A stretch of 64,000 nt of DNA from JACVCJ01 sp052437175. Lineage in GTDB: Bacteria; Bacteroidota; Bacteroidia; CAIKAF01. The notes under the pieces are model-generated. The model had not been told where the DNA came from. It saw only the letters and a program-made list of their open reading frames with translations, and did not search any database. This document shows positions 1 to 8,671 of this stretch, piece by piece; the stretch's first letter is position 1; each line of letters starts with the position of its first letter. Both the position numbers and the translations under genes were made by a program. The stretch lies in NCBI GenBank assembly GCA_052437175.1, contig JBQVOK010000003.1:248001-312000 (forward strand), written 5' to 3'.

Positions 1-56
1 GCATGGTATAAAGATAGCAAAAAGCCACCGTACCGACCATGCAGCAGAAGTGAGAC

Positions 57-1733
57 TTAAAATTCTACGTCAAAGACTTTAGATTCGCCGTTGCGTAACA
101 CCGTGGCTTTTACTTTTTCGCCTTTTTTGAATTTACCCAGTGCTTCCATGTAGCCCATCATATCGTTCACCTTGTACCCGCCCAGTTCAATAAGTACGTC
201 GCCCGCCTGCATTCCGGCACGGGAAGCGGCTTTTCCGTCGCTCACACCGTCCATGCGCACGCCTTCGCCGTCGTACATGTAATCGGGCACAATACCCAGC
301 GTAACACTGAATTTCGGGGCCTTGGTCTGTTCCTGTTCCTTCGTTTTCTGGAAATCGATACGTCCCTGGGCATCCATACGTACCATCAGATCTATGATGA
401 AATCGGTAACGCGTGTAAGGCCCGGGTAGTTGATCTTATCGGCATCGTCGGCCGGTTTGTGGTAATCGTTGTGCGAACCGGTAAAGAAGTGCAGCACCGG
501 TACGTTCTTGAGGTAAAAAGAAGTATGATCGCTGGGGCCCACACCGCTTTCAGACGTTTTCAGTTTCAGGTTGCCTGTTTTGATGGCATTGAGGTTATTG
601 CCCCACATGCTGCTGGTGCCCACCCCGTTCACGGCGATCTCGTCGTTCTCCAGGCGGCCTACCATGTCCATATTGAGCATGTAATTGGTCTTTGCAGGAT
701 CGAACAGGGGCGATTTTGTATAGGCCGATGAACCGAACAGGCCTTTTTCTTCGGCAGAAAAGGCCACAAATACGTAGTTGTTGTTCTTAGGACCGTTCTT
801 TGCCATGTATTCGGCAATGGCTATCAGGGCCACGGTTCCGGAGGCATTGTCGTCGGCGCCGTTGTGTATGGCTTTGTCGCCGCGGTGCAGCGAGCCTTCT
901 TCGCCCCAGCCCAGGTGATCGTAATGTGCTCCCACGATCACGTTATTGGGCGCTCCGTTGTTGATGACCCCGATCACGTTGCGGGCCTTTACCGTACTGC
1001 GTTCAATGTTCACGGAAATAGTGGCTTCGAGTGAACCTCCGTCCGTAAGCACCTTGGTTACCAAACCTTTGGCAAAGACCACGGGAATGCGCGAAGGCGT
1101 TATGTTTTTGGATATACGTTCCGAAGGTTCTTCGGCATTCTTGTAATTGTCGATGAAAATTACCCCGGCAGCACCCATTTCTTCGGCTTTCTGTACGCGG
1201 ACAGAAAGATCGGCATGTTTCAGGTAGGCACTGTGCGGGTGCACGCCGTCGGGCGTGGAGATCTCCATTACGAAAATGCGGCCTTTGAGGTCATCGGCCG
1301 AAAAATGGGCATAATCGTTGTACTGGTTCTCCGGGGCCTGTATGCCGAATTTTACGTATTGGGTCATTCCCTTTACGCTGCTGTTGGCAGAAGCAGAAAG
1401 CGGCCAGAAGTCCTCGTGCAGCTTGTAGCTTTTGTTGTATACATGCAGCATGCAGTTGTCGTTTACTTTAGCATCGCCGGAGAATTCGAAGTAGTTGAAC
1501 CAGCTGCCTTCGTCGCCGCCCGGGGTAAGACCGGCCTTTGCAAACTTTTTTGCAATATAGTCCGAAGCCAGAGTTTCGCCTTTGGTACCGGGCGCGCGGC
1601 CTTCCAGCTTATCGGAGGCCAGGTAATACAGGTTCTTCTGCATCTCTTTTTCCTGTGTGGCCGTTACAAACTGTGCCTGTGCGGCGGTAGAAAGGGCCAG
1701 GAGTCCCGTGAACAGAAACCATTTTGCTTGCAT
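57..1733 (-). CDS. Secreted M28-family metallopeptidase with PA and PDZ domains
   Basis: Predicted exported zinc aminopeptidase-type enzyme that trims peptides in the periplasm or outside the cell. I start it at 1733, where a signal peptide (MQAKWFLF... AQAQ) begins; an in-frame upstream ATG at 1775 would put 14 polar residues before it and would precede the -7 promoter box. In order it shows a protease-associated (PA) domain at about residues 150-245, then the M28 core with metal ligands in GAHYDHLG, HNGADDNASG, FSAEEKGLFGS and SDHTSF...HNDYHKP, then a C-terminal PDZ domain with a GMQAGDVLIELGG ligand-binding strand. The family and domain order are well known in Bacteroidota. Substrate is unknown. 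It lies alone, tail to the window edge, and is transcribed opposite to nothing close by. Confidence 0.9.
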   Translation of the reverse strand: MQAKWFLFTGLLALSTAAQAQFVTATQEKEMQKNLYYLASDKLEGRAPGTKGETLASDYIAKKFAKAGLTPGGDEGSWFNYFEFSGDAKVNDNCMLHVYNKSYKLHEDFWPLSASANSSVKGMTQYVKFGIQAPENQYNDYAHFSADDLKGRIFVMEISTPDGVHPHSAYLKHADLSVRVQKAEEMGAAGVIFIDNYKNAEEPSERISKNITPSRIPVVFAKGLVTKVLTDGGSLEATISVNIERSTVKARNVIGVINNGAPNNVIVGAHYDHLGWGEEGSLHRGDKAIHNGADDNASGTVALIAIAEYMAKNGPKNNNYVFVAFSAEEKGLFGSSAYTKSPLFDPAKTNYMLNMDMVGRLENDEIAVNGVGTSSMWGNNLNAIKTGNLKLKTSESGVGPSDHTSFYLKNVPVLHFFTGSHNDYHKPADDADKINYPGLTRVTDFIIDLMVRMDAQGRIDFQKTKEQEQTKAPKFSVTLGIVPDYMYDGEGVRMDGVSDGKAASRAGMQAGDVLIELGGYKVNDMMGYMEALGKFKKGEKVKATVLRNGESKVFDVEF

Positions 1734-1750
1734 ATATGCTGTTTTTTGTG

Positions 1751-1758
1751 CAAAAATA
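1751..1758 (-). promoter_or_regulatory. -7 promoter box of the M28 peptidase gene
   Basis: On the minus strand the bases read TATTTTTG, a full match to the Bacteroidota -7 box TAnnTTTG, 17 bases before the chosen start codon. No clear TTTG lies at the -33 position, so only the -7 box is claimed. Confidence 0.5.
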
Positions 1759-1820
1759 GGCATTCCGCTCCGCAATCGGGCCTGCGGGGGTAAAAACCAC
1801 CAATATTAGGTAGCCGGAAC

Positions 1821-2804
1821 TCAGAGCGCGGCTCCGCGGTTGTAGCGGCTGCGGTATTCCAGGGGCGACATCCCGGTTATCCGGCGGAAAACCTCGCGGA
1901 AAGCCTTTACATCGGAATAACCCACTTCGTACATCACCTCGCTGATGGTCTTGCGGCTGCTCTCAAACGCTTTTTTAGCGGCTTCCATTTTTACGCGCTG
2001 GGCATATTCGAGCGGAGTATTGCCCGTAGCCTTCAGGAAACGGCGGTCGAAATTGCGGCGGCCGGCCAGGAACTTTGCGGAAAGTGCTTCCACGGAGATC
2101 CGCTCCTGCAGGTGACCTTCGATGTAATTCTGGGCCTCGCGAACCATATCGTCGTTGTGTTGCTTCTGGCCTTTGAAAATGATGAATTCCGACTGGCTCT
2201 GGCGGTCCATGCCGATCTGGAAAACCTTGGCACAGTAGATGGCCGTTTCGCGGTCGTAATATTTTTCTACCAGGTAAACGATCAGGTTCAGGAAGGAATA
2301 GGCCCCGCCATTGGTGTAGATGCCCTGTTCATCGGTGATCAGCAGGTCGGGTTTCAGCTCTGTCTCAGGGAAACGGCTGCGGAAAGCTTCGGCTGCCGAC
2401 CAGTGTGTGGAGCAGGTCCTGCCGTTGAGCAGTCCTGCCGCGGCCAGCAAAAAAGCGCCTGTACAGATGCCGGCAATGGCGGCTCCCTGCCGCTGTTGTT
2501 CCCGGAGCCAGTTCAGCAGGGGCTCGTTGCGGGCAAGGGCCTGTTCGTAATTGTGATTGAGCGAGGGAACGATCACCAGGTCGCTGCGGTGGATGCGGGA
2601 AATATGCGTGTGCGGCCGCACGCTGAAAAGTCCGCCGTGATACGTAACTTCTCCGGAAATACCGGCCAGTTCTACGCGGAAAACCTCTTCCCGGCCAAGG
2701 GCTTTGCGGAACTGGTTAGCCCGGGTAAAGATCTTGTAAGCACCCACGATGCTGCTCAGGTTATTCTCTTCGCCGTCGGGGACCAGTATACTCAGGTGTT
2801 TCAT
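1821..2804 (-). CDS. GlxA-like AraC-family transcriptional regulator with DJ-1/PfpI domain
   Basis: Transcription factor of 327 residues. The N-terminal half (about 1-180) is a class I glutamine amidotransferase-like DJ-1/PfpI fold, including the AGICTGAFLLAAAGLL nucleophile-elbow region and STHWSAAEAF; in this subgroup the domain senses a ligand and is not usually catalytic. The C-terminal third (about 215-320) is an AraC/XylS double helix-turn-helix with the family signature near SEVMYEVGYSD...FREVFRRITGMSPLEYR. The order and length match GlxA-type regulators. It is transcribed away from the SRPBCC gene at 2925, which it may regulate, but that is only inferred from divergent orientation. 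Confidence 0.9.
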   Translation of the reverse strand: MKHLSILVPDGEENNLSSIVGAYKIFTRANQFRKALGREEVFRVELAGISGEVTYHGGLFSVRPHTHISRIHRSDLVIVPSLNHNYEQALARNEPLLNWLREQQRQGAAIAGICTGAFLLAAAGLLNGRTCSTHWSAAEAFRSRFPETELKPDLLITDEQGIYTNGGAYSFLNLIVYLVEKYYDRETAIYCAKVFQIGMDRQSQSEFIIFKGQKQHNDDMVREAQNYIEGHLQERISVEALSAKFLAGRRNFDRRFLKATGNTPLEYAQRVKMEAAKKAFESSRKTISEVMYEVGYSDVKAFREVFRRITGMSPLEYRSRYNRGAAL

Positions 2805-2895
2805 GCGCTTTTTATACGAAGGTAAAAAAAGACAATGTCCAGATCAACCCCTGAGAATGTCTTTTTTACACCCTGCCGGGTGTTTTTTTGTGCCG

Positions 2896-2903
2896 TAGCT
2901 TTG
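2896..2903 (+). promoter_or_regulatory. -7 promoter box of the SRPBCC gene
   Basis: TAGCTTTG is a full match to TAnnTTTG and ends 21 bases before the ATG at 2925. A -33 TTTG at proper spacing is not evident. Confidence 0.45.
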
Positions 2904-2924
2904 GCACCAAAATCATAACAGACC

Positions 2925-3851
2925 ATGCATACAGAGCATTTTACCTTTATCCTGGACACACACCGCAGCCCGCAAGAGGTATGGGATGCCGTGTGCGACG
3001 TACCGGGCTGGTGGGCGCCGGATTTCCGCGGAACTTCTAAAGCGCTTAACGATGAATTTGAGGCGCGTTTCGGCGACGTACATTATTCCAGACAACGCGT
3101 AGTTGAACTGGAGCCCGCAAAACGCATCGTATGGCTGGTGACCGACAGCCGGCTGAGTTTCCTGGAAGATGAGCGGGAATGGACTGGGACCCGTATCGTT
3201 TTTGATATTGTGGAAAAGGATGGCCGTACACAGCTGCATTTTGCACATGAAGGCCTGCAACCGCGGGTAGAGTGTTACGACGCCTGCAGCGAAGGCTGGA
3301 GCCGTTACCTGGAATTCAGCCTGCAGCGCCTGCTCGATACCGGCAAAGGGCAGCCCGGCTTTCCGCCGAAGTCATATAAAACGGCCGCCGGAACCGGTGG
3401 GGAAAACGGAGCAGATTTTCATATCTCCGTTCTTGTTCAGAAGCCGCCTGCAGAGGTTTTCAGAGCGATCAGCGACGTACGCGGCTGGTGGTCCGAAGAG
3501 GTCGAAGGCAGCACCGATACGCTGAATGCCGAATTCAGCTATCGTTACCGCGATGTACACCATTGCCGCATGCGTATTACCGGACTAAAGCCCTACAGCC
3601 ACGTAAAATGGCTGGTGCTGGAAAACTACTTCAAATTTGCTGAGGACCAGGGAGAATGGCTGCAGACGGAGATCGTTTTTGATATTTCGGAAGAGCAGGG
3701 GCAGACGCGCATTGACTTTACACACAAAGGACTGTTGCCGGGACACGAGTGCTATGAGATCTGCAGCAATGCCTGGACGGGTTATATCCGGGACAGTCTG
3801 GCCGCGCTTATCGAAACGGGCAAAGGCGCGCCCAACCCGAAGGAAAGCTGA
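2925..3851 (+). CDS. Tandem SRPBCC (AHSA1-like) domain protein
   Basis: Cytoplasmic protein of 308 residues built from two copies of the AHSA1/START-like ligand-binding fold, about residues 1-145 and 155-305. The copies are plainly homologous: each has an HRSPQEVW or QKPPAEVF opening, a D(V)xGWW motif, a VKWL/IVWL strand, a WTGT or WLQTEIVFDI strand, and ends HEGL/HKGL...CYxxCSxxW...L...TGKG. Each domain alone is the usual length of the family. No signal peptide is seen. Members bind hydrophobic ligands or act as co-chaperones; the role here is unknown. It converges with the GbsR gene, with only three bases between the stop codons. Confidence 0.8.
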   Translation: MHTEHFTFILDTHRSPQEVWDAVCDVPGWWAPDFRGTSKALNDEFEARFGDVHYSRQRVVELEPAKRIVWLVTDSRLSFLEDEREWTGTRIVFDIVEKDGRTQLHFAHEGLQPRVECYDACSEGWSRYLEFSLQRLLDTGKGQPGFPPKSYKTAAGTGGENGADFHISVLVQKPPAEVFRAISDVRGWWSEEVEGSTDTLNAEFSYRYRDVHHCRMRITGLKPYSHVKWLVLENYFKFAEDQGEWLQTEIVFDISEEQGQTRIDFTHKGLLPGHECYEICSNAWTGYIRDSLAALIETGKGAPNPKES

Positions 3852-3854
3852 GGC

Positions 3855-4355
3855 TCAGCGCAGGAATTTCATCAGGAATTTGCTCAGCAGGGTGTCCTTC
3901 TGGCGGGTAACCCGGTCCAGCACATTATCGGCCTTTTCCATAAAAGCATACAGTTCGCCGGTCTGCTTTATGAACTGCCGGGCTTCGGGGTTGTTTTCCG
4001 TAATGCCCGAAACTTCCTTCAGGATGCGCAGGGCGGGTTTTATCTCGCGTTTGCTGCGTTCCCGGGCTATTTTCACAGCCATGTCCTCCACGTTTTTTTC
4101 GGCACTGAAATATTCGCGGCGTTCCCCGGCCTTAAATTCCTTGTACACCAGGCCCCAGTCCATGAGTCCGCGCAGGTTCATACTGGCATTGCCGCGCGAG
4201 ATCTGCAGTTCGTCCATGATGTCTTCCATCGACAGGGGCTGTTCCGAGATCATGAGCAGGGCATGTATCTGCGCCATGGTCTTATTGATGCCCCACTGCG
4301 AGCCCAGTGCTCCCCAGCTTTGTATGAACCTGTTGCGTGCTTCGGCGTATTCCAT
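3855..4355 (-). CDS. GbsR/MarR-family transcriptional regulator
   Basis: Winged-helix DNA-binding protein of 166 residues. The sequence fits the GbsR subgroup: WGALGSQWGINKTMAQIHALLMIS near the start, then a wing-helix segment SMEDIMDELQISRGNASMNLRGLMDWGLV and a KAGERREYF wing at about residues 35-85, followed by a long helical tail (about 95-166) that normally forms the dimer. In characterised relatives these proteins repress osmoprotectant or membrane-transport genes. No target gene is adjacent, so its regulon cannot be guessed here. The stop lies three bases from that of the convergent SRPBCC gene. Confidence 0.88.
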   Translation of the reverse strand: MEYAEARNRFIQSWGALGSQWGINKTMAQIHALLMISEQPLSMEDIMDELQISRGNASMNLRGLMDWGLVYKEFKAGERREYFSAEKNVEDMAVKIARERSKREIKPALRILKEVSGITENNPEARQFIKQTGELYAFMEKADNVLDRVTRQKDTLLSKFLMKFLR

Positions 4356-4418
4356 ACTACAAAATTAGGGATAAGTTCTAAACTTTCAAAAAGTATTGAA
4401 ATTGTCTTTTGCAGGCAC

Positions 4419-4450
4419 AAAAAAAGCCCCTCCGTTTGCGCGGAAGGACT
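4419..4450 (-). terminator. Intrinsic terminator of the DEAD-box helicase gene
   Basis: On the minus strand a 10-bp stem (AGTCCTTCCG with CGGAGGGGCT, three G-U pairs), a six-base loop and then a run of T (positions 4425 down to 4419). It begins 24 bases after the helicase stop codon. Confidence 0.8.
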
Positions 4451-4473
4451 TTGTATTTTCAGAATGAAGATGC

Positions 4474-6147
4474 TTAGTTCTTGGCGATCTCTACCATGGT
4501 TTTTTTGTTGCGCGATTTGCCGTTGAGTTTTTCCATGATCTGGTGGGCGTCTCTTTCGGAAACGGATGCAAAGGAAAACTTATCGGTTACGCGTATCTCG
4601 TGGATGAACTTGCCCGGTACGCCGGTCTCTCTTTCGAGGTAAGAGGCCATTTCGCGCGGACCGTTGATCTTATCGAGTTTACCCAGGGCAATGAACAGGC
4701 GTTTGCGTTCGCCGAAGGCTCCGCCAGCGTCGCTGTAGCCTCCGCGGCGGCCTTTACCGCCACCATCGCGGCGGTCGCCTTTATCTTTAAAGAATCCGCC
4801 TTCGCTGATCTTGTTAAAGCTTTTCTCGTCCAGGTCGTCCTCGTAGCTGATCTTCAGTACGGCGGCCAGTACTTCTTCGGGCGTGCCCAGTTCCAGCAGT
4901 TCGGCGGCGATGCCGGAGAATTTACCGTATTCTGCGTCTTCGGTAACCAGCAGTTTGGAAACTTCTTCCTTGATGTGACCCACTTTGGCGTCGATCACTT
5001 CTTTTACGCCGGGCAGTTTGCCTTTCACGATCTCGGCTTTGGCCACACGTTTTACCAGGGCCAGGCGGCGGAATTCGCGGGGCGAAATAAAGGAAACGGC
5101 AGTACCTGTTTTTCCGGCACGTCCGGTACGTCCGATACGGTGTACATAACTTTCGGGGTCCTGCGGCAGGCCGAAGTTGAATACGTGCGTGAGGTTATTG
5201 ATGTCGATACCGCGGGCGGCCACGTCGGTAGCTACCAGGATATTGATGGACTTACCCTTGAAGCGGCTCAGGATACGTTCGCGCTGGTGCTGCGAAATAT
5301 CGCCGTGCAGGGCTTCGGCGGCATAACCGCGTTCGATGAGCTTGTTGGCCACGTTGTCGGTCTCTACCTTGGTCTGGCAGAAGATCAGTCCGTAGAAGTC
5401 CTTTTCGATCTCCATCAGGCGTACCAGGGCTTCCAGTTTGTCGGCCTCAGACACTTCGTAGTATACCTGCGAAATGTTCACATTGGTCATCTGTTGTTTG
5501 GCCACGGCCACTTCGTCGTAAGGGCCCATGAATTCACGGGCGATGTTACGGATATCGGGCGGCATGGTAGCGGAGAACAGCAGCATGCGTTTCTCTTCGG
5601 GTGCATGCGACAGGATCTCGCGTATATCGTCGATAAAGCCCATGTTGAGCATTTCGTCGGCTTCGTCGAGTACAAGGTGGCTCAGGTTTTCGAGGCGCAG
5701 GGACCCTTTGTGCAGGTGATCGAGCACGCGGCCGGGTGTACCTACCACGATGCTGGTACCTTTACGCAGGTCTTTGAGCTGTTGTGTCATGGACGCACCT
5801 CCGTAAACGGTAGTTACGAACAGTTTTTTGGAACCCTTGAAAGAGATGATCTCTTCGGCCACCTGGATGGCCAGTTCGCGGGTGGGAGCCAGGATCAGTG
5901 CCTGTGGCGATCCGCCGGGTTGCTGTTCTTCCAGCAGTTCGATAAGCGGAAGGCCGAATGCGGCTGTTTTACCGGTCCCGGTCTGTGCACGGCCGATAAT
6001 ATCCTTCTCGTTACTGATCAGAAGAGGAATACAGGCTGCCTGAATGGGTGTAGGATTTACGTACCCCTTCGATTCAATTGCCTGAAGGGTACTTTCAGAC
6101 AAGCCCAGCTCACGAAACGTGAGCGTACCATTTTCAATGTTTGTCAT
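4474..6147 (-). CDS. DEAD-box ATP-dependent RNA helicase with DbpA-type RNA-binding domain
   Basis: RNA helicase of 557 residues from the start at 6147 (MTNIENG); an open frame runs 18 codons further up, but that part would span the leader hairpin and has no family match. Visible motifs are the Q motif (about 11-36), AQTGTGKT (54-61), PTRELA, DEAD (161-164), SAT (192-194) and HRIGRTGR (336-343). A Gly/Arg/Asp-rich linker at about 455-478 leads into a C-terminal DbpA RRM-like domain (about 480-557) that in relatives binds ribosomal RNA. Likely role: ribosome assembly or cold-adapted RNA remodelling. It is monocistronic, with its own promoter, structured leader and terminator. Confidence 0.95.
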   Translation of the reverse strand: MTNIENGTLTFRELGLSESTLQAIESKGYVNPTPIQAACIPLLISNEKDIIGRAQTGTGKTAAFGLPLIELLEEQQPGGSPQALILAPTRELAIQVAEEIISFKGSKKLFVTTVYGGASMTQQLKDLRKGTSIVVGTPGRVLDHLHKGSLRLENLSHLVLDEADEMLNMGFIDDIREILSHAPEEKRMLLFSATMPPDIRNIAREFMGPYDEVAVAKQQMTNVNISQVYYEVSEADKLEALVRLMEIEKDFYGLIFCQTKVETDNVANKLIERGYAAEALHGDISQHQRERILSRFKGKSINILVATDVAARGIDINNLTHVFNFGLPQDPESYVHRIGRTGRAGKTGTAVSFISPREFRRLALVKRVAKAEIVKGKLPGVKEVIDAKVGHIKEEVSKLLVTEDAEYGKFSGIAAELLELGTPEEVLAAVLKISYEDDLDEKSFNKISEGGFFKDKGDRRDGGGKGRRGGYSDAGGAFGERKRLFIALGKLDKINGPREMASYLERETGVPGKFIHEIRVTDKFSFASVSERDAHQIMEKLNGKSRNKKTMVEIAKN

Positions 6148-6160
6148 TTTGTTGTAATTG

Positions 6161-6220
6161 TGCATAGTGCATACTTTGTAAGGTGATAATGCCATCGACA
6201 CGGCACAAATGCACTATGCA
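6161..6220 (-). promoter_or_regulatory. Structured 5' leader of the helicase gene (12-bp inverted repeat)
   Basis: A perfect 12-bp inverted repeat, TGCATAGTGCAT at 6161-6172 and its complement at 6209-6220, flanks 36 bases that include a small GCC/GGC inner stem. In the helicase mRNA it would form a long hairpin ending 13 bases before the start codon. The left arm begins right at the expected transcription start. RNA helicase and cold-shock genes are often controlled through such leaders; function here is inferred. Confidence 0.55.
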
Positions 6221-6247
6221 AAGTATTTTGTTTAAATCGGCTGCAAA
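6219..6247 (-). promoter_or_regulatory. Promoter of the helicase gene
   Basis: Minus-strand ATACTTTG (6219-6226), a near match to TAnnTTTG, with TTTG at 6244-6247 and 17 bases between. It places the transcript start at the edge of the leader inverted repeat. Confidence 0.45.
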
Positions 6248-6367
6248 AGTAGACTATATTTTCCGGATATTAAAATAAACGGCAGAGATTTCAACAATTT
6301 AACAGGGTTATAAACATTGCGGCGCGTGTGCGAAGCGCTGTATGCCTTGCCTGTTGTACTGTACAGC

Positions 6368-7435
6368 TTATCTGGCTTTTTTCAGGGTAAAGGAGAAAGT
6401 AGCCCCCTTGCCCACGGCACTGCGCACATTAATGGTCTGGCGGTGCGCCTCGATAATGTGCTTTACAATGGCCAGGCCCAGCCCGGTGCCGCCCATATTG
6501 CGGCTGCGGCTCTTGTCTACCCGGTAAAAACGTTCGAACAGGCGGGGCAGGTGTTCTTCGGTAATGCCCGGACCGTTATCGGCCACTTCGATGAGGATAT
6601 TCTCGTGCATATCGAAGAAAGAGATCTTGGTATTGCCGTGCTCATTGCCGTAGATGATGGAATTGACCAGCAGGTTGGTGAAGACCTGGCGTATGGTGTT
6701 CTGGTCGGCCATTACGTAAATGGGGCCGTAGTTTTCGCGCAGCTGCAGCAGCACCTGTTTATCGGCCGCTCTTTTTTCGAGCATATCGATCACGTCGGTA
6801 GCCAGCTCCACAATGTCGAATTTTTCCATTACAAGGGGCATATCGCCACTTTCGAGCCGGCTTACGGTATCCAGGTCATGCACCAGGTTGATCATGCGTT
6901 CTACGTTCTTTTCTGCATTGCGCAGGTAACGTACCCGCATTTTTTCTTCGGGACCCAGGTCCTCTTCGGCCTCGTCGTCGTCGAGCAGGGTAGTAATGTA
7001 ACCCTGTATGTTAAAGATGGGCGTTTTAAGTTCGTGCGCCAGGTTGCCTATGAATTCGCGGCGGTAGGCCTCCATCTTTTTCAGGTTGTCGATCTCCTTG
7101 GTCTTGTCGGCCGCCCATTCCACCACTTCGCGGTTTACGTCGTCGATCACGTTCTCGCCTTCTTCCAGCTTTTTGCGCAGGTTCTTCTTCTGCCCGAGTT
7201 TCAGCTGGTGTATGGTCTTATACACCAGTTTGATCTTATCGTAGATAAAGCGGTTTACGGTAAAGCGAAAGAGAAAGAAAATGGTAAAAAAGCTGATCAG
7301 CAGCACGATCACAGGCAGCTGCCAGGGCATGGCCGTTTCCAGCAGCCAGAGACTGAGCAGCAGGAACAGGGTAATGATCACCGAACTGGTGGCGGCTACA
7401 TACAATGCCAGGGAAGACGGACTGTTACTTTTCAA
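6368..7435 (-). CDS. PhoR-like sensor histidine kinase
   Basis: Inner-membrane sensor kinase of 355 residues. Two membrane segments at about 9-32 and 39-58 are joined by only a few residues, so there is almost no periplasmic sensor. The HisKA domain carries HELKTP with phosphoaccepting His134, and the HATPase domain shows the N box (NLLVNSIIYG), DNGPGI and GTGLGLAIV. Short-loop kinases of this type usually sense membrane state or a partner protein. The gene follows the response regulator at 7450 in the same direction with 14 bases between, so the two form a two-component operon. Confidence 0.92.
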   Translation of the reverse strand: MKSNSPSSLALYVAATSSVIITLFLLLSLWLLETAMPWQLPVIVLLISFFTIFFLFRFTVNRFIYDKIKLVYKTIHQLKLGQKKNLRKKLEEGENVIDDVNREVVEWAADKTKEIDNLKKMEAYRREFIGNLAHELKTPIFNIQGYITTLLDDDEAEEDLGPEEKMRVRYLRNAEKNVERMINLVHDLDTVSRLESGDMPLVMEKFDIVELATDVIDMLEKRAADKQVLLQLRENYGPIYVMADQNTIRQVFTNLLVNSIIYGNEHGNTKISFFDMHENILIEVADNGPGITEEHLPRLFERFYRVDKSRSRNMGGTGLGLAIVKHIIEAHRQTINVRSAVGKGATFSFTLKKAR

Positions 7436-7449
7436 GTGGCGTTTCAGCT

Positions 7450-8136
7450 TCAGAATTCAAATTTATACCCGACCCCTTTTACGGTCTTGATGAATTTATC
7501 GTCGAGTTTTTCGCGCAGTTTACGGATGTGTACGTCGATGGTACGGTCGCCCACTACCACTTCCTGTCCCCAGACGCTGCGTAAGATCTCGTCGCGGTTG
7601 AACACCTTGCCCGGTTTGGAAGCCAGCAGGTACAGCAGTTCGAATTCTTTCTTGGGCATCTGCATTTCGGTATCGCCGTAGTACACGAGGTATTTCTCGC
7701 GGTCTATCTTCAGATCGCCGAGCGACAGCATATTGTCTTCTTTCGATACCTCTTCGCCCGAGCGGCGCAGCAGCGCTTTTACACGGCTTACGAATACGCG
7801 GGGTTTGATGGGCTTGGTGATATAATCGTCGGCACCGGCGTCAAAACCGGCGATCTGGGAATAATCTTCGCCGCGGGCTGTAAGAAAGGCCACCAGCACG
7901 TTTTTCAGATCGTTGTTCTGCCTTAGTTCCCGGCAGGTTTCAATGCCGTCCATTTCGGGCATCATCACATCCAGTATCACCAGGTCGGGACGCACTTTTT
8001 TGGCAATGTCCAGGCCCTCTTTACCGGTGTTGGCGGTAAACACTTCATAGCCTTCCTTGGCCAGGTTATACGAGAGAAACTCCAGTATATCCGGCTCGTC
8101 GTCTACTAAAAGAATTTTTGAAACTACTTCACTCAT
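7450..8136 (-). CDS. OmpR/PhoB-family response regulator
   Basis: Two-domain DNA-binding response regulator of 228 residues. The receiver has acidic pair D12-D13, phosphoacceptor D56 in LVILDVMMPEMDG, T/A switch region and K108 in DYITKPIKP. The C-terminal winged helix (about 130-228) ends in the typical RTIDVHIRKLREKL and VKGVGYKF signatures. Cognate of the kinase encoded directly downstream. Bacteroidota pairs of this shape have been linked to phosphate and envelope responses; the actual signal here is unknown. A good -7 promoter box precedes it. Confidence 0.94.
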   Translation of the reverse strand: MSEVVSKILLVDDEPDILEFLSYNLAKEGYEVFTANTGKEGLDIAKKVRPDLVILDVMMPEMDGIETCRELRQNNDLKNVLVAFLTARGEDYSQIAGFDAGADDYITKPIKPRVFVSRVKALLRRSGEEVSKEDNMLSLGDLKIDREKYLVYYGDTEMQMPKKEFELLYLLASKPGKVFNRDEILRSVWGQEVVVGDRTIDVHIRKLREKLDDKFIKTVKGVGYKFEF

Positions 8137-8162
8137 AAACAGTGATTATAAATTTTACGGCG

Positions 8163-8170
8163 CAAAGGTA
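8163..8170 (-). promoter_or_regulatory. -7 promoter box of the two-component operon
   Basis: Minus-strand TACCTTTG, a full match to TAnnTTTG, 27 bases before the response-regulator start. No good -33 box at the usual distance. Confidence 0.5.
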
Positions 8171-8322
8171 TCTTGTTTTTTCTCCCGGGCCGGGTGAAGG
8201 AAACATAGAATTAACAATACCTTCATCGTCCGCACACATTTTCTTAACAATAGTGAAGGTGCAAAAAAAAACGCGGATGAATTGTTAAATTCATTCTCAC
8301 AACGGAAAAAATCTCTGCATAT

Positions 8323-8356
8323 TTTGCTTGTGAAAATAAAATGTGTCTTACATTTG
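8323..8356 (+). promoter_or_regulatory. Promoter of the small acidic protein gene
   Basis: TTTG at 8323-8326 (or TTG at 8328-8330) and TACATTTG at 8349-8356, a full -7 match, with 22 or 18 bases between. The expected transcript would have a leader of about 45 bases before the ATG at 8407. Confidence 0.65.
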
Positions 8357-8406
8357 TACAAACGTTATTGATAAACCACAACACAGAAACATCAAAAGGA
8401 TTAATC

Positions 8407-8643
8407 ATGAGGAAGAGCACCTCTTATTTCAGTGAACAAATGCACACGAATGCATTTATCGGCATGGCAAAAAAGCATACCAATCTGCCCGATGGCCATG
8501 ATGACGATGAATATGAGCCGGAAGACACATATTATTCATCAGACGAAGAAGAGGAAGATTCTTCAAAAGAGTCTGAACCGGAGTTCGACAACCTGGACGA
8601 TTTCGATGACGACTTTTATGATGACGACGATGATGATTTCTGA
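8407..8643 (+). CDS. Small, extremely acidic protein of unknown function
   Basis: A 78-residue protein starting MRKSTSYFSEQ; an ATG further upstream at 8341 lies inside the promoter and is rejected. After a mixed N-terminal 30 residues the rest is almost all Asp, Glu, Ser and Tyr, ending in a run of Asp (DDDDDDF). No signal peptide or membrane segment. Nothing in it matches a family I recognise. It stands alone between a strong promoter and a clear terminator, which argues that it is a genuine, separately expressed gene. Such tails can bind cations, basic proteins or ribosomes, but this is speculation. Confidence 0.7.
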   Translation: MRKSTSYFSEQMHTNAFIGMAKKHTNLPDGHDDDEYEPEDTYYSSDEEEEDSSKESEPEFDNLDDFDDDFYDDDDDDF

Positions 8644-8671
8644 TCATCTCCCATTGTAACATCGCATTAAC

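Noticed and set aside
1734..1775. Upstream start of the M28 peptidase at 1775
   Set aside because: It would put 14 residues before the signal peptide and lie before the -7 promoter box at 1751-1758.
3846..3858. GCTGAGGCTCAGC palindrome as a terminator between convergent genes
   Set aside because: The inverted repeat has a one-base centre and no T run on either side, so it cannot form a usual terminator hairpin.
4543..6186. Long open frame of 547 codons on the plus strand
   Set aside because: It is antisense to the DEAD-box helicase gene. Codon bias in the third position of the real gene leaves the opposite strand open; the product has no recognisable motif.
6317..7681. Open frame of 454 codons on the plus strand
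   Set aside because: Antisense to the histidine kinase and regulator genes; no motif.
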